DNA of 64,000 nucleotides from Rhodobacteraceae bacterium (ex Bugula neritina AB1) (GTDB lineage Bacteria > Pseudomonadota > Alphaproteobacteria > Rhodobacterales > Rhodobacteraceae), in contig MDLF01000085.1 of assembly GCA_001730095.1 (NCBI GenBank), positions 180,053 through 244,052 on the forward strand, written 5' to 3'. The translations under genes and the position numbers were made by a program. Positions within the stretch are counted from its first letter, which is position 1. Every line of letters starts with the position of its first letter. This document shows positions 8,430 through 16,583 of the stretch, piece after piece. The notes under the pieces are model-generated. The model saw only the letters and a program-made list of their open reading frames with translations, ran no database searches and was not told where the DNA came from.

Positions 8430-10103
8430 ATGGCAGACGCAGCCATTCATGGTCACGGCCACGAGGACGAGCGGAGCTTTTTCACCCGCTGGTTCATGAG
8501 CACGAACCACAAAGACATCGGTATCCTTTACCTGATCGTTTCGGCGATCGCAGGTCTCATCTCTGTCATCTTCACCGTCTATATGCGGCTTGAGCTGATG
8601 GACCCCGGCGTTCAGTACATGTGCCTGGAAGGCGCGCGCCTGTTCGCAGACGCCTCTGCGGAATGTACCCCGAACGGCCACCTCTGGAACGTGATGATCA
8701 CCGCCCACGGCATCCTGATGATGTTCTTCGTGGTGATTCCGGCGCTGTTCGGCGGTTTCGGAAACTATTTCATGCCGCTGCAGATCGGCGCGCCGGACAT
8801 GGCGTTCCCGCGGATGAACAACCTTTCGTTCTGGATGTATGTCGCAGGCACCTCGCTGGCGGTCCTCTCGGTTGTCTCCCCGGGCGGCAATGACCAGCTG
8901 GGCTCCGGCGTCGGCTGGGTTCTGTACCCGCCGCTCAGCGTGAACGAAGGCGGCTACTCGATGGATCTGGCGATCTTTGCCGTCCACGTCTCGGGGGCGT
9001 CTTCGATCCTGGGTGCGATCAACATGATCACAACCTTCCTGAACATGCGCGCACCGGGCATGACCCTGTTCAAAGTGCCGCTGTTCTCCTGGTCGATCTT
9101 CGTCACCTCCTGGCTGATTCTGCTGTCCCTGCCAGTTCTGGCCGGCGCCATCACCATGCTGCTGATGGACCGCAACTTCGGCTTCACCTTCTTTGATGCA
9201 GCAGGCGGCGGCGACCCGATCCTGTACCAGCACATCCTGTGGTTCTTCGGCCACCCGGAAGTCTACATCGTGATCCTGCCGGGCTTCGGCATCATCTCCC
9301 ATGTGATCGCCACCTTCGCGCGCAAGCCGGTCTTTGGCTACCTGCCGATGGTCTGGGCCATCATCGCCATCGGCGTGCTGGGCTTCGTCGTCTGGGCGCA
9401 CCACATGTACACCGTCGGCATGTCGCTGAACCAGCAGGCCTACTTCATGCTGGCCACCATGGTGATCGCGGTCCCCACCGGGGTGAAGGTGTTCTCCTGG
9501 ATCGCCACCATGTGGGGCGGCTCCATCGAGTTCAAAGCACCGATGATGTTTGCCTTCGGCTTCCTGTTCCTGTTCACCGTCGGCGGTGTGACCGGTGTGG
9601 TGCTGTCGCAGGCTGCCGTGGACCGTGCCTATCACGACACCTACTATGTTGTGGCTCACTTCCACTATGTGATGAGCCTGGGCGCGGTGTTTGCGATCTT
9701 CTCGGGCATCTACTTCTACTTCGGCAAGATGACCGGCCGTCAGTACAATGAACTGGGCGCACAGATCCATTTCTGGCTGTTCTTCATCGGCGCCAACCTG
9801 ACCTTCTTCCCGCAGCACTTCCTGGGCCGTCAGGGCATGCCCCGCCGGTACATCGACTACCCGGAAGGTTTCGCCTACTGGAACAAGATCTCGTCCTATG
9901 GCGCGTTCATCTCCTTTGCGTCGTTCCTCCTGTTCTTCGGTGTGGTGATCTACTCGCTGCTGCGCGGCGCCCGCGTTACCCAGAACAACTACTGGAACGA
10001 ATATGCGGACACGCTGGAGTGGACCCTGCCCTCCCCGCCGCCAGAGCACACCTTTGAAATCCTGCCCAAGCAGGAAGACTGGGATCGGCCTCACTCGCAC
10101 TAA
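8430..10103 (+). CDS. ctaD: Cytochrome c oxidase (aa3 type) subunit I
   Basis: 557 residues with about 12 membrane segments. This is the catalytic subunit of the aa3 terminal oxidase. It holds heme a, heme a3 and CuB in the inner membrane, reduces O2 to water and pumps protons. Clear signatures are [14 protein letters not shown] near the N-terminus, the CuB/active-site stretch [17 protein letters not shown], and [14 protein letters not shown] carrying the heme ligands. AGGAGG lies 7 bases before the ATG at 8430. The gene stands alone, about 44 kb from ctaC, ctaG and ctaE, with its own FNR box and its own terminator. Coordination with the other locus must therefore be in trans. Confidence 0.97.
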   Translation: MADAAIHGHGHEDERSFFTRWFMSTNHKDIGILYLIVSAIAGLISVIFTVYMRLELMDPGVQYMCLEGARLFADASAECTPNGHLWNVMITAHGILMMFFVVIPALFGGFGNYFMPLQIGAPDMAFPRMNNLSFWMYVAGTSLAVLSVVSPGGNDQLGSGVGWVLYPPLSVNEGGYSMDLAIFAVHVSGASSILGAINMITTFLNMRAPGMTLFKVPLFSWSIFVTSWLILLSLPVLAGAITMLLMDRNFGFTFFDAAGGGDPILYQHILWFFGHPEVYIVILPGFGIISHVIATFARKPVFGYLPMVWAIIAIGVLGFVVWAHHMYTVGMSLNQQAYFMLATMVIAVPTGVKVFSWIATMWGGSIEFKAPMMFAFGFLFLFTVGGVTGVVLSQAAVDRAYHDTYYVVAHFHYVMSLGAVFAIFSGIYFYFGKMTGRQYNELGAQIHFWLFFIGANLTFFPQHFLGRQGMPRRYIDYPEGFAYWNKISSYGAFISFASFLLFFGVVIYSLLRGARVTQNNYWNEYADTLEWTLPSPPPEHTFEILPKQEDWDRPHSH

Positions 10104-10126
10104 GCGGCTGAGACCCTGAACACGCA

Positions 10127-10160
10127 AAAGGCCCCGGCGCAGATGCTCCGGGGCCTTTTT
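10127..10160 (+). terminator. Intrinsic terminator of ctaD
   Basis: AAGGCCCCGG and CCGGGGCCTT form a 10-bp GC-rich stem with a 10-base loop, followed by a T-run. It sits 24 bases after the ctaD stop and isolates this single-gene unit. Confidence 0.85.
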
Positions 10161-10257
10161 CATGCCTGGCGGACAGGCTAAAAAGCCGCAGTGGAAATCC
10201 CGCCTTTCCAGCCCATCATGTTCAGAAAACCGTATCTCCTCCAGCAGGCCCCAACCG

Positions 10258-10740
10258 ATGCCATACAACTGGACCCGCCCGCAAACCGGCGCTGAACGTC
10301 AACTGCACCTCTGGCCGCACCAATCGCTGGCGCCCAAAGGCTACGTGCGTTTCATCGCTCTGACATCGGTGCTGATCTGCATGCCACTGGTGCCGCTGCT
10401 GGGATCGTTCCTGCTGTGGGGGCTGCTGCCCTTCCTGCTGCTGGCACTGTTCGGCATGAAATGGGCGCTGGACCGCAGCCGCCGCGACCATCAGATCCTC
10501 GAAGTGTTGACCCTCACCGCTAAGGAAGCCCGGCTGGAGCGTATCAACCCGGACGGGAGCCGCCAAAACTGGAAGTGCAACCGGTACTGGACCCGGGTTG
10601 AGATGCACGGCAATGACGGCCCGGTGCCCCACTATGTGACCCTGCAGGGCAGCGGCCGCGAAGTGGAGATCGGCGCATTCCTCTCCGAGGAAGAGCGGCT
10701 GGAACTCTACGGCGATCTCAAATGTGCCTTCAGCCGCTGA
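10258..10740 (+). CDS. DUF2244 family integral membrane protein
   Basis: 160 residues from the ATG at 10258 (MPYNWTRPQTGAERQLHLWP). Two hydrophobic segments at about 30-70 (FIALTSVLICMPLVPLLGSF and LWGLLPFLLLALFGMKWAL) form a helical hairpin. A cytoplasmic domain follows with LTLTAKEARLERINPDG and YVTLQGSGREVEIGAFLS. This arrangement and these motifs match DUF2244. Its function is unknown. It follows ctaD but is separated from it by a terminator, so it is probably transcribed independently. A frame extension to 10162 is unlikely because that part overlaps the terminator region. Confidence 0.8.
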   Translation: MPYNWTRPQTGAERQLHLWPHQSLAPKGYVRFIALTSVLICMPLVPLLGSFLLWGLLPFLLLALFGMKWALDRSRRDHQILEVLTLTAKEARLERINPDGSRQNWKCNRYWTRVEMHGNDGPVPHYVTLQGSGREVEIGAFLSEEERLELYGDLKCAFSR

Positions 10741-10753
10741 ACCTCACAAGAAA

Positions 10754-10782
10754 GGCCCGCAGCAATGCGGGCCCGCTCTTTC
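10754..10782. terminator. Hairpin between convergent DUF2244 and YqeY genes
   Basis: GGCCCGCA and TGCGGGCC pair around a short loop, preceded by AAA and followed by GCTCTTT. It lies between the 3' ends of two convergent genes and may serve both strands; the T-run is short. Confidence 0.55.
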
Positions 10783-10836
10783 ATCTTTCCCAAAATACTC
10801 CCGCCGGAGGCCGCGCGCGCAAGCGCGCCTCTTAGA

Positions 10837-11310
10837 TCAGCAATCGCTTTTGCTGCAAAGCTGATCCTTGACCATCGGGCCGGTTTTGCCAAAATCCATC
10901 TGGCCGGTGTATTTTGCCTTCAGCGCCGCCATCACCTTGCCCATGTCGCGAATCGATTCGGCGCCGGTCTCAGTCACTGCGGTCTTCACCGCCTCGGCGG
11001 CTTCTTCGTCGCTCAGCTGCTGCGGCAGAAACTCCTCGATCACGCTGATCTCACCCAGTTCCCGCTCTGCCAGGTCCAGCCGCCCGCCTTCTTCATAGGC
11101 GCGCGCACTTTCCTTGCGCTGCTTGGTCATCTTACCCAGAATGGCAAGGATTTCACCGTCTCCGATGCTGTTGTCCTCGCCATCCGCACGGGCTGCAATC
11201 TCGCGGTCCTTGATGGCGGCATTGATCAGCCGCAGTGTGGCCAGCCGGTCGGCGGCCTTGTCTTTCATCGCCTGCTTCAGGGCCTGATTGACCCGCGTGC
11301 GCGTATCCAT
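10837..11310 (-). CDS. GatB/YqeY domain protein
   Basis: 157 residues from the ATG at 11308-11310 (MDTRTRVNQALKQAMKDKAA). It is a stand-alone YqeY protein, related to the tRNA-binding tail of the GatB amidotransferase subunit. The TLRLINAAIKDREIAAR stretch, the MTKQRKESARAYEEGGR helix and the C-terminal MGKVMAALKAKYTGQMDFGK are typical. Slightly longer starts at 11322 or 11328 are possible. It diverges from carA, an arrangement I recognise from other alphaproteobacteria. The precise role is not established; binding to tRNA or ribosomes is suspected from the domain. Confidence 0.85.
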   Translation of the reverse strand: MDTRTRVNQALKQAMKDKAADRLATLRLINAAIKDREIAARADGEDNSIGDGEILAILGKMTKQRKESARAYEEGGRLDLAERELGEISVIEEFLPQQLSDEEAAEAVKTAVTETGAESIRDMGKVMAALKAKYTGQMDFGKTGPMVKDQLCSKSDC

Positions 11311-11492
11311 ATTCAAAAGCATCCCCATGGTTGCCGGACACCGATGGTTATCCATTCTGATGCAGCTGCGCAAGTTTTCAGTAAACTTTCCATTCCTGCC
11401 CCCGCATCAGCCTGCCCGCCTCTTGCAGGCTTGACCCGCATGGGCGCTCCCCTTACAAGCCCATGAATTTTACCCGCATGGAGATCTGCGCA

Positions 11493-12653
11493 ATGGCCGC
11501 TTCCGCCCCGACCAAGCCCACCGCATGCCTGGCGCTCGCTGATGGCACTGTCTTCTACGGCACCGGTTTCGGCGCGACCGGCGACACCGTGGCAGAGCTC
11601 TGCTTCAATACCGCGATGACCGGCTATCAGGAGATCATGACCGACCCCTCCTACGCCGGGCAGATCGTCACCTTCACCTTCCCCCATATCGGCAACACTG
11701 GCGTCACCCCCGAGGATGACGAAACCGGCGATCCCGTCGCCGCCGGCATGGTGGTGAAATGGGATCCGACCCTGGCGTCCAACTGGCGCGCCACGGAAGA
11801 GCTGAAAGACTGGCTCAGCCGCACTGGCCGCATCGCCATCGGCGGCGTCGACACCCGCCGCCTGACCCGCGCGATCCGCCAGCAGGGCGCGCCGCATGTG
11901 GCGCTGGCGCATGATCCCGACGGCAACTTTGACGTTGAAGCGCTGGTTGCCAAGGCACGGGAATGGTCCGGGCTTGTCGGCCTGGATCTGGCCAAGGACG
12001 TGACTTGCGCGCAAAGCTACCGCTGGGACGAAATGCGCTGGGCCTGGCCGGACGGCTATGCCCGCCAGGAAGCCCCCAAGCACAAGGTCGTGGCCGTCGA
12101 CTATGGCGCCAAACGCAACATCCTGCGCTGCCTCGCCTCTGCGGGCTGTGACGTGACCGTGCTGCCTGCAACCGCAACCGCCGAAGACGTGCTGGCGCAC
12201 AATCCTGACGGCGTCTTCCTGTCCAACGGCCCCGGCGATCCGGCCGCAACCGGCGCATACGCGGTGCCGATGATCCAGGACGTGCTAAAGGCAGACCTGC
12301 CGGTGTTCGGCATCTGCCTTGGCCACCAGATGCTGGCACTGGCACTGGGTGCCAAGACGGTCAAGATGAACCACGGCCACCACGGCGCCAACCACCCGGT
12401 CAAGGAGCATTCCACCGGCAAGGTGGAGATCACCTCGATGAACCACGGCTTTGCGGTGGATGCACAGACCCTGCCCGAAGGCGTCGAGGAATCGCATGTG
12501 TCGCTGTTTGACGGCTCCAACTGCGGCATCCGCATTGCCGGCAAGCCGGTCTTTTCGGTGCAGCACCACCCCGAAGCCAGCCCTGGCCCGCAGGACAGCT
12601 TTTACCTGTTCGAACGTTTCGCCGAGGCGATGGACGAACGTAAATCTGCGTGA
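11493..12653 (+). CDS. carA: Carbamoyl-phosphate synthase small (glutaminase) subunit
   Basis: 386 residues from the ATG at 11493 (MAASAPTKPTACLALADGTV). The protein releases ammonia from glutamine and passes it to CarB for carbamoyl phosphate used in arginine and pyrimidine synthesis. The N-terminal CarA domain contains FGATGDTVAELCFNTAMTGY. The class I glutamine amidotransferase domain carries the nucleophile Cys in FGICLGHQMLALALG and the His/Glu pair in SVQHHPEASPGP. GGAG lies 9 bases before the chosen start; the frame is open back to 11463. carB is not in the window. A long hairpin follows the stop. Confidence 0.95.
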   Translation: MAASAPTKPTACLALADGTVFYGTGFGATGDTVAELCFNTAMTGYQEIMTDPSYAGQIVTFTFPHIGNTGVTPEDDETGDPVAAGMVVKWDPTLASNWRATEELKDWLSRTGRIAIGGVDTRRLTRAIRQQGAPHVALAHDPDGNFDVEALVAKAREWSGLVGLDLAKDVTCAQSYRWDEMRWAWPDGYARQEAPKHKVVAVDYGAKRNILRCLASAGCDVTVLPATATAEDVLAHNPDGVFLSNGPGDPAATGAYAVPMIQDVLKADLPVFGICLGHQMLALALGAKTVKMNHGHHGANHPVKEHSTGKVEITSMNHGFAVDAQTLPEGVEESHVSLFDGSNCGIRIAGKPVFSVQHHPEASPGPQDSFYLFERFAEAMDERKSA

Positions 12654-12659
12654 AAAACC

Positions 12660-12692
12660 CGTTAACCATGCCGTCCGGCGGCATGGTTAACG
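12660..12692. terminator. Very stable hairpin after carA
   Basis: CGTTAACCATGCCG and CGGCATGGTTAACG form a perfect 14-bp stem around TCCGG, starting 7 bases after the carA stop. No T-run follows, so it may be a transcript-stabilising or attenuating hairpin rather than a classical terminator. Both arms contain GTTAAC. Confidence 0.55.
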
Positions 12693-12762
12693 CTGAGTTT
12701 ACCAATTCTTAAGCCACCGCCGCCAGTCTGAAGACTTCTGACCTTCAGCGCAGGGACAGGCG

Positions 12763-14700
12763 ATGGGAATTGTATCACAGCCGCTGCGAAAGCTCCGGCC
12801 GTCCCGGCATGGGACATCCCCGCTCCGGGGCGTCCCCCCGGTTGCACGCGGTCCCGGTGCGGACGACAGCATGCTAAAAGCACTGGTGCTGCGCCAGCAT
12901 CAAAAGGCTGCGCTCGGGCGGGTGCTGGTGGCCGAAGGGCTGGCCAGCGAAGACCAGGTTCTAAATACCCTGTCGCGCCAGTACCGGATGCCCCGCGCCG
13001 ATCTGTCCGGCCAGATGGGCAATGCGCGCCTGCTCGCGTGCAGACCCGCCCAGTTCTGGCTGCGCCACTGCGCTGTGCCCTGGATGCAATTTGGCCAGAC
13101 GGTCACTATCGCCGTTGCCCGCCCCGACCAGTTTGCCCTCCTGCAGCGGGAACTGCAGCGCAGTTTCGGGCAGATCATCCCGGTGCTGGCCAGCGAAACG
13201 CAGATCAATGCTGTTCTGACCGCGCATTTCAGCCCCGCCCTGGCACGCCAGGCCAGTTGCAGTGTCGCACCGCAGCTGAGCTGCCGCACCTTGCAGCCAG
13301 CCCGGGGCCGCGCTCTGCTTGCAGCGCTGGCCGTGCCGGCGCTGTATCTTGCCTGGCGCGCGCCTTCCGCAGTGTTCGCCGCCCTCAGCTGTCTGGCGCT
13401 GCTGACGGTGCTGATGTTCACAGTACTCAAGATTTGCGGGCTTGTGTCCTTTTGGCGCGCCCGCGCGCAGCAGACCGGGTCTCCACCAAAGACAGCATCG
13501 CCAGGATTGGCCGAAGATCCGGTGATTTCAATTCTGGTGCCGCTTTTCAAGGAGGCCGAGATCAGCCGCGCCCTGCTCAGCCGGATCCGGAAACTCAAAT
13601 ATCCGCGGGCCCGGACCGATGTGATCCTGGTTCTGGAAGCGCATGACAGCGTCACCCGTGCTGCTTTGGCAAATACCCGGCTGCCGCCGTGGATTCGGGT
13701 GGTAGAGGTGCCGGCCTTTGGCGGGCTGACGACAAAACCGCGGGCGATGAATTATGCGCTGCACTTCTGCCGCGGCGATATCATCGGCGTCTGGGATGCA
13801 GAGGACGCGCCGCAATCGGACCAGTTGAATCAAGTGGCACAAGCCTTTGCAGCGGCGGACCGGCGCACGGCCTGCTTTCAGGGTGTGCTCGACTATTACA
13901 ACCCGGGAACCAACTGGATTTCACGGTGTTTCACACTGGAATATGCCAGCTGGTTCCGCATCGTTCTGCACGGCCTTGCCCGGCTTGGCATGGTGGTGCC
14001 GCTGGGCGGGACGACCATGTTTATCCGCCGCGATGTTCTGGAGGAGCTGGGCGGCTGGGACGCTCACAATGTGACAGAGGACGCGGATCTGGGCGTCCGC
14101 CTGTACCGGGCAGGCTACCGAACGGAAATGCTCGCCACCACAACATTTGAGGAAGCCAACTGGCGCCCCTGGCCCTGGATCAAGCAGCGATCCCGCTGGC
14201 TCAAGGGGTTCATGGTGACCTACCTGGTGCATATGCGCCACCCGCTGCAGCTGCGGGCGGAACTGGGCTGGAAACGCTTTCTGGGCTTTCAGGCGTTCTT
14301 TCTGGGCACAATCGGGCAGTTCCTGTTTGCGCCGGTCCTGTGGTCCTTCTGGCTGTTCACCCTGGGCCTGCCACACCCCGGCGCGGACAGCCTGCCGCCG
14401 CCCCTGCTGCTGCTGGCCGCCGCAGCACTGGTGTTCTTTGAGGGGCTGGGACTGATCATCAGCATCCTTGCGGCTTTTGCCATGGGGCGGCCAGGCCTGG
14501 CCGCCTGGGCGCCTGCAATGATCCTGTACTTCCCGATGGGCGCCATCGCCTGTGCCAAAGCCGCCTATGAGCTGCTCGCCCGCCCTTTTTTCTGGGACAA
14601 GACGGCACATGGCATCAAACCCGCTGCCAAACACCGCCGCAGAGCCTGGCTGAGACAGGTTATCCGCGGCCGTTGGCGTCCTGCTTCAGCCGGGTCATGA
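12763..14700 (+). CDS. Membrane glycosyltransferase (GT2) with N-terminal MshEN-like domain
   Basis: 645 residues. The N-terminal domain (about 40-160) carries ALGRVLVAEGLASEDQVLNT then LSRQ, close to the MshEN nucleotide-binding motif RLGxxLVxxG...LxxxLxxQ except for Ala in place of the first Arg. Two membrane segments follow at about 184-230. The processive-type GT2 domain (255-490) has ISILVPLFKEAE, DAED at 345-348, TED at 438-440 and QRSRW at 475-479, all expected for BcsA-like enzymes. More membrane segments fill 505-615. It probably builds an exopolysaccharide at the inner membrane, and a regulator such as c-di-GMP may act through the N-terminal domain (inference). AGGGA precedes the ATG. 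The last 41 bases overlap the convergent GntR gene. Confidence 0.85.
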   Translation: MGIVSQPLRKLRPSRHGTSPLRGVPPVARGPGADDSMLKALVLRQHQKAALGRVLVAEGLASEDQVLNTLSRQYRMPRADLSGQMGNARLLACRPAQFWLRHCAVPWMQFGQTVTIAVARPDQFALLQRELQRSFGQIIPVLASETQINAVLTAHFSPALARQASCSVAPQLSCRTLQPARGRALLAALAVPALYLAWRAPSAVFAALSCLALLTVLMFTVLKICGLVSFWRARAQQTGSPPKTASPGLAEDPVISILVPLFKEAEISRALLSRIRKLKYPRARTDVILVLEAHDSVTRAALANTRLPPWIRVVEVPAFGGLTTKPRAMNYALHFCRGDIIGVWDAEDAPQSDQLNQVAQAFAAADRRTACFQGVLDYYNPGTNWISRCFTLEYASWFRIVLHGLARLGMVVPLGGTTMFIRRDVLEELGGWDAHNVTEDADLGVRLYRAGYRTEMLATTTFEEANWRPWPWIKQRSRWLKGFMVTYLVHMRHPLQLRAELGWKRFLGFQAFFLGTIGQFLFAPVLWSFWLFTLGLPHPGADSLPPPLLLLAAAALVFFEGLGLIISILAAFAMGRPGLAAWAPAMILYFPMGAIACAKAAYELLARPFFWDKTAHGIKPAAKHRRRAWLRQVIRGRWRPASAGS

Positions 14701-15304
14701 AGGCAATCGAGATATGCTCTTTTAATGCGTCGCCCGCAGCCGCTTCATCACGGCGGCTGATGGCGTCAACAATGCCCTTGTGCTCTGACTGTGCAATCTC
14801 GCTGCGCCCCTCGGCGGCCAGCGAGGTCGTCGCCATCAGCGCCATGGTCCGGTGCACCAGATCCAGCTGCTGCACCAGATAGCGGTTGTGCGATGCCAAA
14901 TGAATCTGCTCATGGAACCGCCGGTTGGCCTTGGACAGCGCTGCGGGATCGCCGACCAGCCTGTCGTCAGCCTCGACCATCTCCTTCAGAACCTTGATCT
15001 CTTCTTCGGTGGCATGGCGCGCGGCCAGCTGTGCGGCCAGCCCCTCCAGCTCCCGCCGTACCACATAAAGTTCAGCCATCTGGTTGTGGTCCAGCGAGGC
15101 CACGATCAGCGAGCGCCCGTCGCGTTCCAGCAGCGATTGCGTCTCCAGCCGCTGCAGGGCTTCGCGGATCGGGGTGCGTGAAACACCAAAGCGTTCTGCC
15201 AGATCGCTTTCGACCAACCGGTCGCCGGGCTTGTACACGCCGACGTCAATCGCCTCGAGGATCAGCGCATAGGCGTCTTTCTGGTTGCTGCGGCTCTGGC
15301 TCAT
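14660..15304 (-). CDS. GntR family transcriptional regulator, FadR-type
   Basis: 214 residues from the ATG at 15302-15304 (MSQSRSNQKDAYALILEAID). The winged helix-turn-helix at about 10-70 shows KPGDRLVESDLAERFGVSRT followed by PIREALQRLETQSLLE, the classic GntR signature. The C-terminal FCD ligand domain carries ELYVVRRELEGLAAQLAARH, NRRFHEQIHLASHN and the histidine near SEHKGIVDAISRRDE that binds a metal in this group. It probably represses a catabolic operon in response to an organic acid; the target is not obvious from its neighbours. AGGAAA precedes the ATG; an in-frame TTG at 15319 is less likely. Its 3' end overlaps the glycosyltransferase. Confidence 0.9.
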   Translation of the reverse strand: MSQSRSNQKDAYALILEAIDVGVYKPGDRLVESDLAERFGVSRTPIREALQRLETQSLLERDGRSLIVASLDHNQMAELYVVRRELEGLAAQLAARHATEEEIKVLKEMVEADDRLVGDPAALSKANRRFHEQIHLASHNRYLVQQLDLVHRTMALMATTSLAAEGRSEIAQSEHKGIVDAISRRDEAAAGDALKEHISIAFMTRLKQDANGRG

Positions 15305-15446
15305 GGTCTTTCCTGTCAAAATGGATCAGACCATCTCTACAGCCCGGGCCACCGCAATCAACCCTGATGGCGCCAACGCGCTGAAAACCCGCAGGCAAAA
15401 TGCGCTTTTGATTGCGAATCCGCCGCCCGCCCCCTACTGCAAAGCC

Positions 15447-16091
15447 ATGCCCAAGCAATTTTTCTCCCATGTCACCCAATGGGTGTTCGACCTCGACAAT
15501 ACGCTCTATCACCCGTCTGCGCGCCTGTTCGACCAGATCGAAGTCAAGATGACCGACTATGTCATGAAGACTCTGGGCGTGGGCAAGGCAGAGGCCGACC
15601 GCCTGCGCAGCCATTACTGGCGTGAACATGGCACCACCCTGGCCGGGCTGATGCGCGAGCATGATCTGGACCCGGACCCCTATCTGGTCGCAGTGCACGA
15701 CATTTCGATGGACCATCTGGAAAAGGACGCGCCTTTGGCTGCCGCGATCCGCAATCTGCCGGGCAAAAAGATCGTCTATACCAATGGCTCCGCCCCTTAT
15801 GCAGAACGGGTGCTGGCCGCGCGCGGGTTGTCGGGGCTGTTCGATGACGTCTACGGCGTCGAACATGCGGACTACTTCCCCAAGCCGGAACGCCGCGCCT
15901 TTGACCGGGTGTTTGCCCGTGCTGATGTCACCCCCCGGCAGGCCGCCATGTTTGAGGATGACCCGCGCAATCTGACTGCTCCGCATGAAATGGGCATGCG
16001 CACCGTGCATGTGGCACCAGAGCCGGTCCGGGCGGACCATATCCATCATCACGCGGACGATCTGGCGGGTTTCCTGGCCGCCCTGACCTGA
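15447..16091 (+). CDS. HAD family pyrimidine 5'-nucleotidase
   Basis: 214 residues from the ATG at 15447 (MPKQFFSHVTQWVFDLDNTL). HAD motif I is DLDNT, where the first Asp forms the phospho-intermediate; motif II is IVYTNGS; the Lys is in YFPKPERRAF; motif IV is MFEDDPRN. This pattern matches the pyrimidine 5'-nucleotidase branch, which dephosphorylates UMP/CMP-like nucleotides in the cytoplasm. The exact substrate is uncertain. The frame is open upstream to 15285, but that part overlaps the divergent GntR gene and carries no family sequence. Confidence 0.88.
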   Translation: MPKQFFSHVTQWVFDLDNTLYHPSARLFDQIEVKMTDYVMKTLGVGKAEADRLRSHYWREHGTTLAGLMREHDLDPDPYLVAVHDISMDHLEKDAPLAAAIRNLPGKKIVYTNGSAPYAERVLAARGLSGLFDDVYGVEHADYFPKPERRAFDRVFARADVTPRQAAMFEDDPRNLTAPHEMGMRTVHVAPEPVRADHIHHHADDLAGFLAALT

Positions 16092-16255
16092 CCCGAAAGA
16101 CCTGCGTCAGGACGCTTTTGCGCAGCCGTTTGCCGCATCGCGGAACATATGGGATTGCAGCCCGGCAAAACATTGCAACTGCGGCAAAATAGACCTGTTT
16201 GCTGCATGTTTTCCTGCCTATATGCGCCGCGACCCCACGCACAGGAGACCACCTG

Positions 16256-16504
16256 ATGAGCGCATATACCCTTCCCGCCCGCCTCCCCCTGTGGCAGCGC
16301 ATCCTGTTTGCCGTGCCGCTGCTTGGGCGGATCTCCAAGGAGGTCGCCTATGGCCCCGAAGAAAACATCGGCTACGCCCTTGCCACCTTTGTCAGCCTTT
16401 GGGGCTGTTCGATCATGCTGTTCGGCATTCCGGGGCTCTACATCCCGGCGCTGTGCATGGTGCCGGTCATGTTCCTTGTGCTGATTTCCATCACCCGCGG
16501 CTAA
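16256..16504 (+). CDS. Small hypothetical membrane protein
   Basis: 82 residues from the ATG at 16256 (MSAYTLPARLPLWQRILFAV). AGGAG lies 8 bases upstream. Two hydrophobic segments (about 38-55 and 57-78) separated by a glycine-proline turn suggest a helical hairpin in the inner membrane, with the basic N-terminus in the cytoplasm. It stands immediately before the UbiH-type hydroxylase gene, 79 bases away and on the same strand, so cotranscription is plausible. I do not recognise a family. Confidence 0.7.
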   Translation: MSAYTLPARLPLWQRILFAVPLLGRISKEVAYGPEENIGYALATFVSLWGCSIMLFGIPGLYIPALCMVPVMFLVLISITRG

Positions 16505-16583
16505 TTCCCCGCGCGGCAGGTTGCGGCTTGTCTTCCCCCTCCGCCAGGGCCTATTTCTGGCGTAACAACGGAGGGCTGAACCC

